Shown piece after piece: positions 17,260 to 25,293 of a DNA stretch of 64,000 nt; positions within the stretch are counted from its first letter, which is position 1; each line of letters starts with the position of its first letter. The translations under genes were made by a program, and so were the position numbers. Under the pieces are notes generated by a model that was not told the DNA's origin, ran no database searches, and was given only the letters and a program-made list of their open reading frames with translations. The DNA lies in NCBI RefSeq assembly GCF_019334315.1, contig NZ_JAHWGL010000015.1, positions 1 through 64,000 of the forward strand, written 5' to 3'. The DNA is from Hymenobacter profundi. GTDB taxonomy: Bacteria > Bacteroidota > Bacteroidia > Cytophagales > Hymenobacteraceae.

Positions 17260-17811
17260 CTACTCTTCTTCGCTGATTATCAGATCATCTAAGTACAATG
17301 AATTATCGTTGCCATTCCGCTGCCAGAGGTATAGCTTTAATACATCATCTGATGTGAGTTGCGGACTCATCATCACTTTTTGATCCAAGTGTTGCCAGCT
17401 TTTATAACCTTTTACTGTATTAGCCAACTGAATACCCTCCCAAGATACAACGCCTTTGGAGTTAACAGCAGTTATCACTAATGTAATATTATTGGTCTCT
17501 TCCGGCACCCATACCCAAGCTTGCACTCGCAACTTTCGTGGCTTGGTGAGGCTAAGTTGGTCAAACGGTGCCGAAAAGGTTAGACTATAGTCAACGCCTG
17601 GACCAGCTTTCAGAGAAAACTGTCCGCTATGGGCCCTTTCTTGCGTTAAAGAAGCAGGATACTCTCCACCACTCCACCTCTGCAGGTCGTCAAAGTCTTG
17701 GTGTATCCATTCTTTCTGACCAGAGCCTACCGGTGGCACGTTGGCCGCACGCTTACAGCCAGCAAGTAGGCCCAGTAATCCTAGCATCAGAAGGCAATAC
17801 GACGTAGACAT
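17260..17811 (-). CDS. Small jelly-roll lipoprotein, cassette paralog 3
   Basis: I start at the ATG at 17811, which gives MSTSYCLLMLGLLGLLAGC with lipobox LAGC; a GTG at 17865 would overlap the previous gene and bury the signal. The 183-residue product repeats the paralog pattern: DFDDLQRWSGG, HSGQFSLK, YSLTFSAPFDQL, VQAWVWVP, LYLWQRNGNDNSLYLDDL. It follows GT-C copy 2 by 47 bases, so the cassette is built of GT-C plus lipoprotein units. The function is unknown. Confidence 0.75.
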   Translation of the reverse strand: MSTSYCLLMLGLLGLLAGCKRAANVPPVGSGQKEWIHQDFDDLQRWSGGEYPASLTQERAHSGQFSLKAGPGVDYSLTFSAPFDQLSLTKPRKLRVQAWVWVPEETNNITLVITAVNSKGVVSWEGIQLANTVKGYKSWQHLDQKVMMSPQLTSDDVLKLYLWQRNGNDNSLYLDDLIISEEE

Positions 17812-17858
17812 ATTAAAGCTGATGTTGTATAAAACCAGGGATAAAAAGAACTGAAATT

Positions 17859-19454
17859 TCACCACTTCACCGGCCGTTGCAAGGGTTGTAAGATGGCGCT
17901 TTGATCTTCTATATTCACCTCCCGGAACGGCGTCAATAAGGCTGGGTTTTGCTGCTTTATCTGGTCTAGCAGATCCCGACGCATAATTAAGTATTCTAAG
18001 CGACGGCCAGCCATTAAGCGCAATACTGTATCCGCCGTAATTTTGCCGATATCAGGGTTCCATACAATACCAGGTCGGTTGAAGTGGATAAGCGCTAGAT
18101 TGGATGGGCCTTCCCCCATCACCAAAATAAAAGACGACTCCGGCACACCCAGCTTTCGTAGCTTTTCTGCCCCACCCAATTCCCATCTATACACGTAGCC
18201 CTCACTGTAAGGACTGTACGGCTCGTGCATACGAGCCCGGTGGTGGCGTAGTCCTGCCACCGTGGGAGCTACAGTTGCCACTAGCAGCAAGACTGTGATA
18301 AGCAAGCGTCCTCGTTCTCCGCTAATTCTGCATAGGATCCACAATGCGCTGCACAACACCATCATCAGCAGCGGAAATAGAGGCGCAATGATGTAGTAGT
18401 CATGTGGCACTAGCTGGATACCCAGCAGTAGATACATGATAGTGATACCGAGCAACGTTACTCCAAATAACGCCAGCAGTGGTAGGTAGGCAGAAGCATG
18501 CCGCCATTGCACTATGGCATAAACGACCAGCAGCCCCCAGCTAATTTTCAGCAAGGCATAATCGACGTGAGTGAAATATTCCGATATCCAACCAATCCAT
18601 ATTTTCGTCCATATGGCTCGGTGAGCGGGCCAACTACTGATAGGTAGCGTTGTATTCAGAAATAATCCGCTGCCGTACGCCTTATTCAGGTGCTCGTGGT
18701 ACAGAAAGTAACCTATCAAGGCCAGCACCACTAACATTATCATTCCCAGGAACTGCACCTTCTGCCGGGCAGTGAACAAGGTAGGCCAGAAGTAGGAAAT
18801 TAATACGATGACGCCGGTGAACGCGAAGAAATATACGCCGGAGGTGACCTTCACCAGCATAGCTAGTCCCGCTAGGACCGTGGCTACTATCAGATGTCGA
18901 AACTGCCGGTCGCGGTAGTAAAAACGCCAATAGTGATAAATAGCTACGAATAAAAGAGAGGCGCTGAATGGGTCGGGCGTGTAATTACCGGAGTAGTAAA
19001 TAAATATGGGTGACCCTAGCAGAAACGCTGCTGGCACTAGGCTAGCCACGAAATTGCCCGTGCTTTCATACATCAACCGAAATAGGTAATAGAAACCAAC
19101 TACCATCATCGCCAGATCCAAGCAACGGAAGGCCACTGTGATATGCTGCCGCCCCACCAACAGCCCAAACAAGCTGGCTATATAAGCTTGTAATGGCAAT
19201 TCGGTCCCAGTTACCCGGTCTACCGTTACCAAGGATAGCGTGCGTGGGTGAAAGAAATCAAATTGGTAATCGTAATATCCTAGCGCCAGCGCTAAACGGT
19301 CTGACTGTGCCCATTCGTGTAAGCCACGAGGAAGCCAACTTAGATATGGTGCGTTAAATACCAGTGCAAGCCCGATAAAGAGACATACAGCAATGCTTTG
19401 ATATAACTTTTCTTTTCGTAAGGAGTCTGTTCTCTCAGATAATAACATGTACAT
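17859..19454 (-). CDS. GT-C membrane glycosyltransferase (GT39/ArnT-like), copy 2
   Basis: A 531-residue polytopic protein, clearly paralogous to 15525-17102 over its length. Shared landmarks are HEWAQSDRLALALGYYDYQ after helix 1, TGTELPLQAYIASLFGLL, the central HDYYII and the C-terminal soluble part GGAEKLRKLGV...LEYLIMRRDLL. The Asp in AQSD is the likely catalytic base of the GT-C fold. The conserved but diverged sequences suggest different acceptors or sugars. It is the promoter-proximal gene of the minus-strand cassette (TAnnTTTG box at 19471) and is divergent from the GT2 at 19581. Its last codons (..VKW stop) lie in a GGTGAAGTGGTGAA motif also seen in REP-E elements. Confidence 0.8.
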   Translation of the reverse strand: MYMLLSERTDSLRKEKLYQSIAVCLFIGLALVFNAPYLSWLPRGLHEWAQSDRLALALGYYDYQFDFFHPRTLSLVTVDRVTGTELPLQAYIASLFGLLVGRQHITVAFRCLDLAMMVVGFYYLFRLMYESTGNFVASLVPAAFLLGSPIFIYYSGNYTPDPFSASLLFVAIYHYWRFYYRDRQFRHLIVATVLAGLAMLVKVTSGVYFFAFTGVIVLISYFWPTLFTARQKVQFLGMIMLVVLALIGYFLYHEHLNKAYGSGLFLNTTLPISSWPAHRAIWTKIWIGWISEYFTHVDYALLKISWGLLVVYAIVQWRHASAYLPLLALFGVTLLGITIMYLLLGIQLVPHDYYIIAPLFPLLMMVLCSALWILCRISGERGRLLITVLLLVATVAPTVAGLRHHRARMHEPYSPYSEGYVYRWELGGAEKLRKLGVPESSFILVMGEGPSNLALIHFNRPGIVWNPDIGKITADTVLRLMAGRRLEYLIMRRDLLDQIKQQNPALLTPFREVNIEDQSAILQPLQRPVKW

Positions 19455-19470
19455 AAATGTTGCGTCGAAA

Positions 19471-19478
19471 CAAATATA
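19471..19478 (-). promoter_or_regulatory. TAnnTTTG promoter box for the GT-C cassette
   Basis: On the minus strand TATATTTG matches the -7 consensus, 17 bases before the GT-C start at 19454. Confidence 0.5.
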
Positions 19479-19543
19479 GGTCGATTAGCGAACTACAGGC
19501 AGTGGCTTTCAAGTAGAACCGAGTAGGAGCTTTTGCATCCTCC

Positions 19544-19551
19544 TATCTTTG
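19544..19551 (+). promoter_or_regulatory. TAnnTTTG promoter box for GT2 gene
   Basis: TATCTTTG matches the Bacteroidota -7 consensus 30 bases before the ATG at 19581. With the minus-strand box at 19471-19478 it makes a compact divergent promoter. Confidence 0.5.
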
Positions 19552-19580
19552 TGATCTATACTTGGTAAGCTTGCTCCCTC

Positions 19581-20564
19581 ATGAACCTATCGATTATCAT
19601 CCCTATCTATAATGAGGAAGACAACATCCAGATACTTTACGACCGGCTGAATGGCGTACTAGCTTCACTTGGCCGTTCCTACGAACTCATCTTTGTCAAC
19701 GACGGCTCCCGCGACCAGTCGCTGCGCCTGATTAAGGTTCTTACGGAGCGCGACACGCGCGTACGCTACATTGATTTCAGCCGCAACTTTGGGCACCAGA
19801 TTGCCGTCACGGCCGGATTGGACTTGTCGCAGGGCGAAGCGGTAGTCATTATCGACGCCGATTTGCAGGACCCGCCGGAGCTGATTCCCCAGCTCTACCA
19901 CAAAATGCACGAAGGCTACGAGGTAGTATATGCCCGCCGCCGCTCGCGCCAGGGCGAAAGCGCCGCCAAGAAGTTCACGGCCAAACTGTTTTATCGTATT
20001 CTGACCAGCATCACCAACATTTCCATTCCTGTGGATACCGGTGATTTTCGCATTGTATCCCGTAAGGTAGTGGATGCGCTCAAGCAGATGCCGGAGCAAA
20101 ACAAGTTTATCCGTGGGCAGATTTCTTGGATTGGCTACCGCCAGACCTACCTCGAATACGACCGGGCCGAGCGGGCCGGTGGTGCCACTGGCTACACCTA
20201 TAGCAAGATGATTCGGCTGGCGCTGGACGGCATCACGGGCTTCTCCGATGCGCCGCTTAAGTTTGCGACCATCAGCGGGTTTGTAGTATCGGGCATTGCC
20301 TTTGTGGTCGTCCTCTACACGCTATACGAGCGGTTTATAGTGCACGACTACCAACCAGGCTGGGCTTCGCTGATGGTAAGTATCCTGTTTCTGGGTGGCG
20401 TGCAGCTAATTGCTGTCGGGCTTATTGGTGAGTATTTGTCGCGGTTGTCGGCCAACGTGCGCCAGCGCCCGCTTTACATTATTTCCGATACCAATATTCC
20501 GGTTACCAACGTTGCTCCTGCCGCTAGTCCTGCTACGCATCCGGGTCCTGTTTTTCCAACGTAG
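19581..20564 (+). CDS. GT2 polyprenyl-phosphate glycosyltransferase (GtrB-like)
   Basis: A 327-residue inner-membrane enzyme that should load a sugar onto polyprenyl phosphate. The GT-A domain begins LSIIIPIYNEEDNIQ and carries D92-A-D94 in DADLQDPPE. SRNFGHQIAVTAGLD and GDFRIVSRKV are typical of the GtrB group. Two C-terminal helices (about 230-300) and LIGEYLSRLSANVRQRPLYI complete the family layout. It is a paralog of 13094-14086, at the other edge of the GT-C/lipoprotein cassette and divergently transcribed from it. No GtrA-like flippase is seen in the window. Confidence 0.9.
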   Translation: MNLSIIIPIYNEEDNIQILYDRLNGVLASLGRSYELIFVNDGSRDQSLRLIKVLTERDTRVRYIDFSRNFGHQIAVTAGLDLSQGEAVVIIDADLQDPPELIPQLYHKMHEGYEVVYARRRSRQGESAAKKFTAKLFYRILTSITNISIPVDTGDFRIVSRKVVDALKQMPEQNKFIRGQISWIGYRQTYLEYDRAERAGGATGYTYSKMIRLALDGITGFSDAPLKFATISGFVVSGIAFVVVLYTLYERFIVHDYQPGWASLMVSILFLGGVQLIAVGLIGEYLSRLSANVRQRPLYIISDTNIPVTNVAPAASPATHPGPVFPT

Positions 20565-20583
20565 CCAGTGGCTTTGGTCCGCT

Positions 20584-22020
20584 TTATTTTAACTCCTGTA
20601 CCAGCCGCTCCAACTCGGCCAGTGTGGTTTCGCGGAAGCTAAGCGGCTCGCTGCTATGGCGCCCGGTGGTGATTTCCCGTACCGCCACATAGGGCGTGCC
20701 GCTCATATAGCGGATACCTAGTAGCACGGCCTTTTTGTTGGCAGGCACGTCCACAAAGTCGTAACCTGTGTCGGTGGGCTGGCCTAGCACAATGGTAGCC
20801 GCATCGTGTAGTACCAGCCGTACGCTGGTGTGCGTGTCGGGCTCTACGGCCGCCGTGAGGGTAGTAACGGCTTCGGCCGCGGGGCGCGGGCGGGCAGCCG
20901 CTACCCACCCCAGTTGCCCTACCCGAAATGCCTGTCGATCAGCGGCCGGTGCTTCTTCGTCAGCTACCGATGGTGTTGGCGAATCAGTTGAGTCGGCGCG
21001 GACCAGTAGGTCAGACGTTTCGGGTAGGGTGAAGCGGATGGGCACCAGCACTTTCACCTTCACAAAACGGCCTTCGCGCTGGCCGGGCGTCCAGCGGCCC
21101 GAGCTTTGCCGCACTACCCGCAGGGCCTCCACATAGAAGCTGCTACCCAAGCTGCGCAGTACCTTAGGCGTTAGCACCCGCCCTGCTTCGTCAATCACCG
21201 CCGATACGTAAACAGTGCCTTGCGTGTGGCTATCGGCCGCTGCGGCGGGGTAGCGCACGAGTTTGTTCAGGGCAGCCGGGCCACTCTCATACGCGGGCAT
21301 GGGTTGCGCCTCTGGGTATATTTGGTTGTCTACTACTGCTTCCGGGCCAGCTGCCACCCACCGGATAGGTTGCCGGCGCCCGCTCCGCCCATAATATAGC
21401 GGCATTCCCGATCGGGCAGAAGCCGGAAGCTCCACCTGCACGGCGCGGCCCTCGGCTAGGCGCAGGGACTGGCCGTTGCCCGTGGCCCGCACCAATACTG
21501 CGCCACCCGGTATAAGCAGTTGGTCATCATTGGTTTCGGACACAATGTTGGAGAGCAGTACATCAGCCAGCCCGTAGCACTCTTTCAGTTCCACAAACAC
21601 AGGGCCGGTTACGGGCTCCCCACGCGCGTCGACCAACGTGCCCGCCGGAATGCGTACAACGGTGCCTTCCCTACCCCGCACTTCGGCCAGTTGGGTAGGG
21701 TCTATCTTATGGTACTCGCTGGCTTTCAGGGTGAGGTCGTAGAGACGCGCTTCGGCGGGTGGCGGCGCGGTGGTGTCGCGGGGCACTATGGCGCGGCGCG
21801 CGGCTCCTGGCCGGATGAGCGGAGCATTGGCTTGGGTAGGGCGCTCTACTCGGTGCCAGGTTAGGGTATCGAGGCGGCGGGGTGTGGGGGCAGGCAGTGT
21901 GTCAACAGGTGATTCGGTTTCAGTGTCTGCTACCTCTGTATGAGCGGGCGTGTCGGACTGACAGCTGTAGAATAGGAAAGAAGCTAGGCCGCTGAGCAGC
22001 AAAAGGCGAAGGGTACGCAT
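20584..22020 (-). CDS. Lipoprotein with TonB C-terminal-like domain
   Basis: A 478-residue lipoprotein; MRTLRLLLLSGLASFLFYSC ends in a lipobox. A proline/threonine-rich stretch leads into a beta domain (TVVRIPAGTLVDARGEPVTG), common in Bacteroidota envelope proteins. Around residues 250-330 lies a TonB_C-like domain (YPAAAADSHTQGTVYVSAVI, then GRVLTPKVLRSLG and WTPGQREGRFVKVKVLVP). TonB_C domains normally carry energy to outer-membrane receptors, but a lipid-anchored version without an N-terminal helix cannot couple to ExbBD in the usual way. The C-terminal 120 residues are unassigned. It is divergent from blaI and M56-POTRA, and the shared upstream region holds the BlaI operator candidate. 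Confidence 0.75.
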   Translation of the reverse strand: MRTLRLLLLSGLASFLFYSCQSDTPAHTEVADTETESPVDTLPAPTPRRLDTLTWHRVERPTQANAPLIRPGAARRAIVPRDTTAPPPAEARLYDLTLKASEYHKIDPTQLAEVRGREGTVVRIPAGTLVDARGEPVTGPVFVELKECYGLADVLLSNIVSETNDDQLLIPGGAVLVRATGNGQSLRLAEGRAVQVELPASARSGMPLYYGRSGRRQPIRWVAAGPEAVVDNQIYPEAQPMPAYESGPAALNKLVRYPAAAADSHTQGTVYVSAVIDEAGRVLTPKVLRSLGSSFYVEALRVVRQSSGRWTPGQREGRFVKVKVLVPIRFTLPETSDLLVRADSTDSPTPSVADEEAPAADRQAFRVGQLGWVAAARPRPAAEAVTTLTAAVEPDTHTSVRLVLHDAATIVLGQPTDTGYDFVDVPANKKAVLLGIRYMSGTPYVAVREITTGRHSSEPLSFRETTLAELERLVQELK

Positions 22021-22223
22021 CGGACAAAATAACGGCTTCAGCAGCTATTCTGGTACAAATAGGGCGAAAGCATCAGCAATGGTACTAGGGTGGACGGTAT
22101 GTACATCGGTTATCGATAAAATCTCCCTTCGCCTAAGCAGTTATTTATACCGCAATTGTCTTTATATCAGTCATTTAAAATATTTACTAAAACATATTTT
22201 AAATTTTGAACACCGAATCAACT

Positions 22224-22257
22224 TATAAATACGTTATTAAACGTATAAATACGTTAT
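22224..22257 (+). promoter_or_regulatory. Candidate BlaI operator
   Basis: Two 14-base direct repeats TATAAATACGTTAT start exactly 20 bases apart (22224 and 22244), two helical turns. They overlap a perfect palindrome AACGTATAAATACGTT (22240-22255). The site ends 9 bases before the BlaI start codon, so binding would repress blaI and the M56 gene; it could also influence the divergent TonB-C lipoprotein. Confidence 0.6.
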
Positions 22258-22266
22258 ACTTACAAC

Positions 22267-22659
22267 ATGGAAGAGCTAACTAAAACGGAGGAGCGCATTA
22301 TGCATGTGCTCTGGAAGCTGAAACGGGCTTTCGTTAAAGACATTATTCAGCATTTAGACGAAGATCCTGCGCCACCTTACACCACCATTTCTTCGGTGGT
22401 GCGCATTCTGGAGCGCAAGGGCTATGTGAGTTTTAAGGCTTACGGCAAGACGTATGAGTACTCGCCTGTCATCAGCAAGCTGGAATACCGTGCGGCTTCT
22501 CTTAAGCGTATGCTGACACAGTATTTCGACAATTCGCCATCGGCACTAGTGTCTTTTATGGTAGAGGAAGAAAGTCTGAGCCCTGAGGAGGTGCAGCGCC
22601 TCCGCCAACTGCTGGACCAGGCTTCCCCCGATACAGCCCCTACCGATGATGCCCACTAG
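22267..22659 (+). CDS. BlaI/MecI/CopY family transcriptional repressor
   Basis: A 130-residue winged-helix repressor. The N-terminal half has the family layout LTKTEERIMHVLWKLKRAFV (helices 1-2) and YTTISSVVRILERKGYVSF (recognition helix and wing). The C-terminal dimer domain contains ALVSFMVEEESLS, the region where BlaI-type repressors are cut by their antirepressor protease. The gene overlaps the M56 gene by 14 bases, so the two are translationally coupled. A palindromic operator candidate lies directly upstream, so autoregulation is likely. Its regulon and signal are unknown, though the POTRA sensor of its partner points to the cell envelope. Confidence 0.93.
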   Translation: MEELTKTEERIMHVLWKLKRAFVKDIIQHLDEDPAPPYTTISSVVRILERKGYVSFKAYGKTYEYSPVISKLEYRAASLKRMLTQYFDNSPSALVSFMVEEESLSPEEVQRLRQLLDQASPDTAPTDDAH

Positions 22660-24109
22660 CCTGCTGCTCTATCTGGCCGAGGTTAGCTTCGGCACAGTGG
22701 TCTTCGCGCTGCTTTACCAACTGGTATTTGCCCGGCTGCCCACTTTCCGCTGGAACCGTTGGTACTTGCTGGTTAGCCTGGCTGCCAGCTTTGCGCTGCC
22801 GTTGCTGGTCGGATTTGCTTCTCGGATGACCCCTACCACTGGTAGTGCCTCAAGCGGCCCGCTGCCTGCCCTACCCCTACAGTGGACGCTGGCAGCCACC
22901 TCCACCTCTCCACTTCTTGATACTCCTGATTATCTGCATAGCCTGGGGTGGGTGGTACTGGCAGTATACGCTGCTGGCGTCTGCTACCAGGTATGGCGTA
23001 CGAGCCGCAGTTTGCGGCAACTGCATACGCTGGTGACTTCGCACGACAGCATTCGTCTGCCGACGGGCCGCCTGGTGCAGTTGCCTACGCAGACGTTACC
23101 AGCATTTTCCTTTGGGCCGTTCATTTTTCTTTCGTCGCTGCATAAGTCGCTTAGTGAGACAGAGCGGCAGCTGTTACTCCGGCACGAACAAGTGCATGTG
23201 CGCCAGCACCACACGTTGGATCTGCTGGGCTATGAGGTGGCCGGTTGGCTACTCTGGTTCAACCCAGCTGTGCGCTACCTAGGTCGGCAGGTGCGGCAGG
23301 TGCACGAATATCTGGCCGATGCCACTGTAGCACATCTACCCGGCATCGGGATTCGCCACTACGGCAACCTACTACTAAAGCTAGTGACTCAGCAGCCTCC
23401 CTTCCGCCTGACGCATACTTTTTCTTCTTCCATTTTAACGCAACGTATTCTTATGCTCACCACCTCTGTTCCTACCCGCTGGCAAAAACTTCGTTTTTTG
23501 CTTGTTGTCCCTGTGACCGCTATGGCATGGGCTGTTACTTCCTACGCGGGCTCTCCCTTGCCGCCTACCTCACCCTCGACAGAAACCGCTTCGTCTTCGC
23601 CTACGACCGCACAAACAGGCCCTACCATCCAGCATATTACATGGCGGGGCAATAAAGTGGTATCGTCAGCGCGCCTTACGCAGGCGCTGGGACTGGCACC
23701 CGGCGCCGCGTACGACTCGGTAGCCCTCGGCCAGCGTCTGCAATCCAATGTCACGTCGCTATACATGGACCAGGGTTATTGGTTTTTTTCAGTTGAGCCT
23801 AGCGTCGTTCCGCAGCCGAATGGCACCGTGGATTTGGTTTTTACTATTTCGGAGGGAAAGACGGCCCGACTAGGAAAGATTACGCTACAGGATACACGTA
23901 CCCCTGCGGTATCTACCGCACCACTGCTGGCTCAATTGCCTCTGCGCACCGGGGACTTATTTAGCCGCAAGAAACTTTTTGAAAGTCAGAAACTGCTGGC
24001 CGAGGCTAGTCAAAACCCTGCGGCATCTGTACTTGTGAATCCCATACCCGTAATGCAGCCTAATGGACCAGCAACAGTAAATATAGAATTTGTGTTGCAG
24101 CCGAAGTAA
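22646..24109 (+). CDS. M56 (BlaR1-like) antirepressor protease fused to BamA-type POTRA domains
   Basis: A 487-residue inner-membrane zinc protease. Helices TM1 (about 4-28) and TM2 (33-52) are followed by TM3 (around 92-112), the cytosolic zinc site H180-E-Q-V-H184 with third ligand E221 in HEYLAD, and TM4 (about 288-308). In BlaR1 the periplasmic C-terminus is a penicillin-binding sensor. Here it is instead two POTRA-like repeats, about 329-408 (ITWRGNKVVSS..L, SLYMDQGYWFFSVEPS, TISEGKTARLGKITLQD) and 409-487 (PLRTGDLFSRKKLFESQKLL, VNPIP, VNIEFVLQPK). These closely follow the last POTRA domains of Bacteroidota BamA as I remember them. By inference it senses outer-membrane protein assembly and releases BlaI by cleavage. 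Start 22646 or 22649. Confidence 0.85.
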   Translation: MMPTSLLLYLAEVSFGTVVFALLYQLVFARLPTFRWNRWYLLVSLAASFALPLLVGFASRMTPTTGSASSGPLPALPLQWTLAATSTSPLLDTPDYLHSLGWVVLAVYAAGVCYQVWRTSRSLRQLHTLVTSHDSIRLPTGRLVQLPTQTLPAFSFGPFIFLSSLHKSLSETERQLLLRHEQVHVRQHHTLDLLGYEVAGWLLWFNPAVRYLGRQVRQVHEYLADATVAHLPGIGIRHYGNLLLKLVTQQPPFRLTHTFSSSILTQRILMLTTSVPTRWQKLRFLLVVPVTAMAWAVTSYAGSPLPPTSPSTETASSSPTTAQTGPTIQHITWRGNKVVSSARLTQALGLAPGAAYDSVALGQRLQSNVTSLYMDQGYWFFSVEPSVVPQPNGTVDLVFTISEGKTARLGKITLQDTRTPAVSTAPLLAQLPLRTGDLFSRKKLFESQKLLAEASQNPAASVLVNPIPVMQPNGPATVNIEFVLQPK

Positions 24110-24218
24110 GCGCTCCTGAAAAGACTACCCGGCCGCTTTGTGCGTTAAGGTCGGCAGGCTGGCTTCTTGCGCTATGGTAGCGTAAGTCTGCGCTCGTCTG
24201 CCGATCTTTATACCCACT

Positions 24219-25205
24219 ATGCTTCTACGTTTTTCTTTGTGGCTGTTGTTGGGCACGCTGCTCACTGCCTGCCAGCCCGATCTGGATTCTGGGCCGTTGC
24301 TCGATTTTGTGGGGGGCTCACGCTACACTGCTTACACGCGCATTATCAACACGCCAGCCGATACACTGACGTATAAAATATTCGCAGCCACGACCAAAGC
24401 ACAGAACGGAGACACAGCAGACGCGCCCAATCTGACGAAGATGCGTGTTACGGTGACGTATAATCCACGCTTAAATCCTGTTGACTACATTGGCCTATCA
24501 ATTTCAGACCATTACAACACAGGCGATACGCTGGTCGTATTTGAGCGGAGTATGAAGCGGAAAACGTTCGCTTTTCAAAACACTTTCAGTACGCGCTCTA
24601 CAAGCGGCCACGAAACTTGGCGATTTGAGTCTACAGATGAAGATGGTAATAAAAGCACCACCAGCTTTCGGGTTACGCTCCGCAATGCCGACTCTACGCT
24701 TGCCTACCATCGCTACACGGTAGGTTTGCAGGCACCACGCACGCCCACTAGCCGTTCCTACTTGGCATTGCTACCGGGCCTGACATTTCCGCGCTACATA
24801 GGTTTTAGAGCTGATTCTACTGGGGTTGCCTATTCAGATGTGTACGGACTGATTGATTTGATTTATGTGCCTCGCGCTGATAATGCAGCTGTACTAGCTT
24901 CGCCCTCAGCAGAGCTAGTACCGTTAAGTGCTTTATGGCCTAAAGGCAGTTCCACGCGCCGCATCACGCTCTTGCGCTCAACAAGCTTAAACGCCAGCAC
25001 CTTTGCCGCCGCTGCCTCCACAGCCGACTTGACGGCAGCATATAACAATAGTACCAGCCCCATTAACCCCCAAACCGAAACCTTGAAGAAAGGCGGCGTG
25101 TATGCTTTCCGAACGCAGGAAGACAAGTTTGGGCTTATTTATGTGGAAAATTTGACTACCACGCCTATTCCATCGGCTAAGTTGCAAGTACACATTATGA
25201 GGTAG
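24219..25205 (+). CDS. Hypothetical lipoprotein downstream of M56-POTRA
   Basis: A 328-residue lipoprotein; MLLRFSLWLLLGTLLTAC ends in lipobox LTAC. The rest is rich in Thr, Ser and Arg and appears all-beta, with segments like MRVTVTYNPRLNPVDYIG and WRFESTDEDGNKSTTSFRV that recall immunoglobulin-like folds. I recognise no family. It lies 109 bases after the M56-POTRA gene on the same strand, with no terminator between them and one after it (25228), so it may be in the BlaI operon and act as an envelope effector or sensor partner. That role is inferred from position only. Confidence 0.7.
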   Translation: MLLRFSLWLLLGTLLTACQPDLDSGPLLDFVGGSRYTAYTRIINTPADTLTYKIFAATTKAQNGDTADAPNLTKMRVTVTYNPRLNPVDYIGLSISDHYNTGDTLVVFERSMKRKTFAFQNTFSTRSTSGHETWRFESTDEDGNKSTTSFRVTLRNADSTLAYHRYTVGLQAPRTPTSRSYLALLPGLTFPRYIGFRADSTGVAYSDVYGLIDLIYVPRADNAAVLASPSAELVPLSALWPKGSSTRRITLLRSTSLNASTFAAAASTADLTAAYNNSTSPINPQTETLKKGGVYAFRTQEDKFGLIYVENLTTTPIPSAKLQVHIMR

Positions 25206-25227
25206 TAAACTAGCTAGACTCGATACT

Positions 25228-25264
25228 AAAAAACGCCGCTACGATGTTCGTAGCGGCGTTTTTA
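25228..25264. terminator. Bidirectional intrinsic terminator
   Basis: AAAAACGCCGCTACGA / TCGTAGCGGCGTTTTT with a 4-5 base loop lies between convergent genes (24219-25205 plus, 25294-26814 minus). A-run on one side and T-run on the other allow use in both directions. Confidence 0.85.
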
Positions 25265-25293
25265 TGTTGACAACGCTTACCCTAGTCCTATCC

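Noticed and set aside
17812-17865. Longer N-terminus for jelly-roll paralog 3 from a GTG
   Set aside because: It overlaps the previous gene and places the lipoprotein signal internally; ATG 17811 fits better.
22267-24109. Ordinary BlaI/BlaR1 beta-lactam resistance pair
   Set aside because: The M56 protein lacks a penicillin-binding domain (no SxxK/SxN/KTG set) and no beta-lactamase gene is adjacent.
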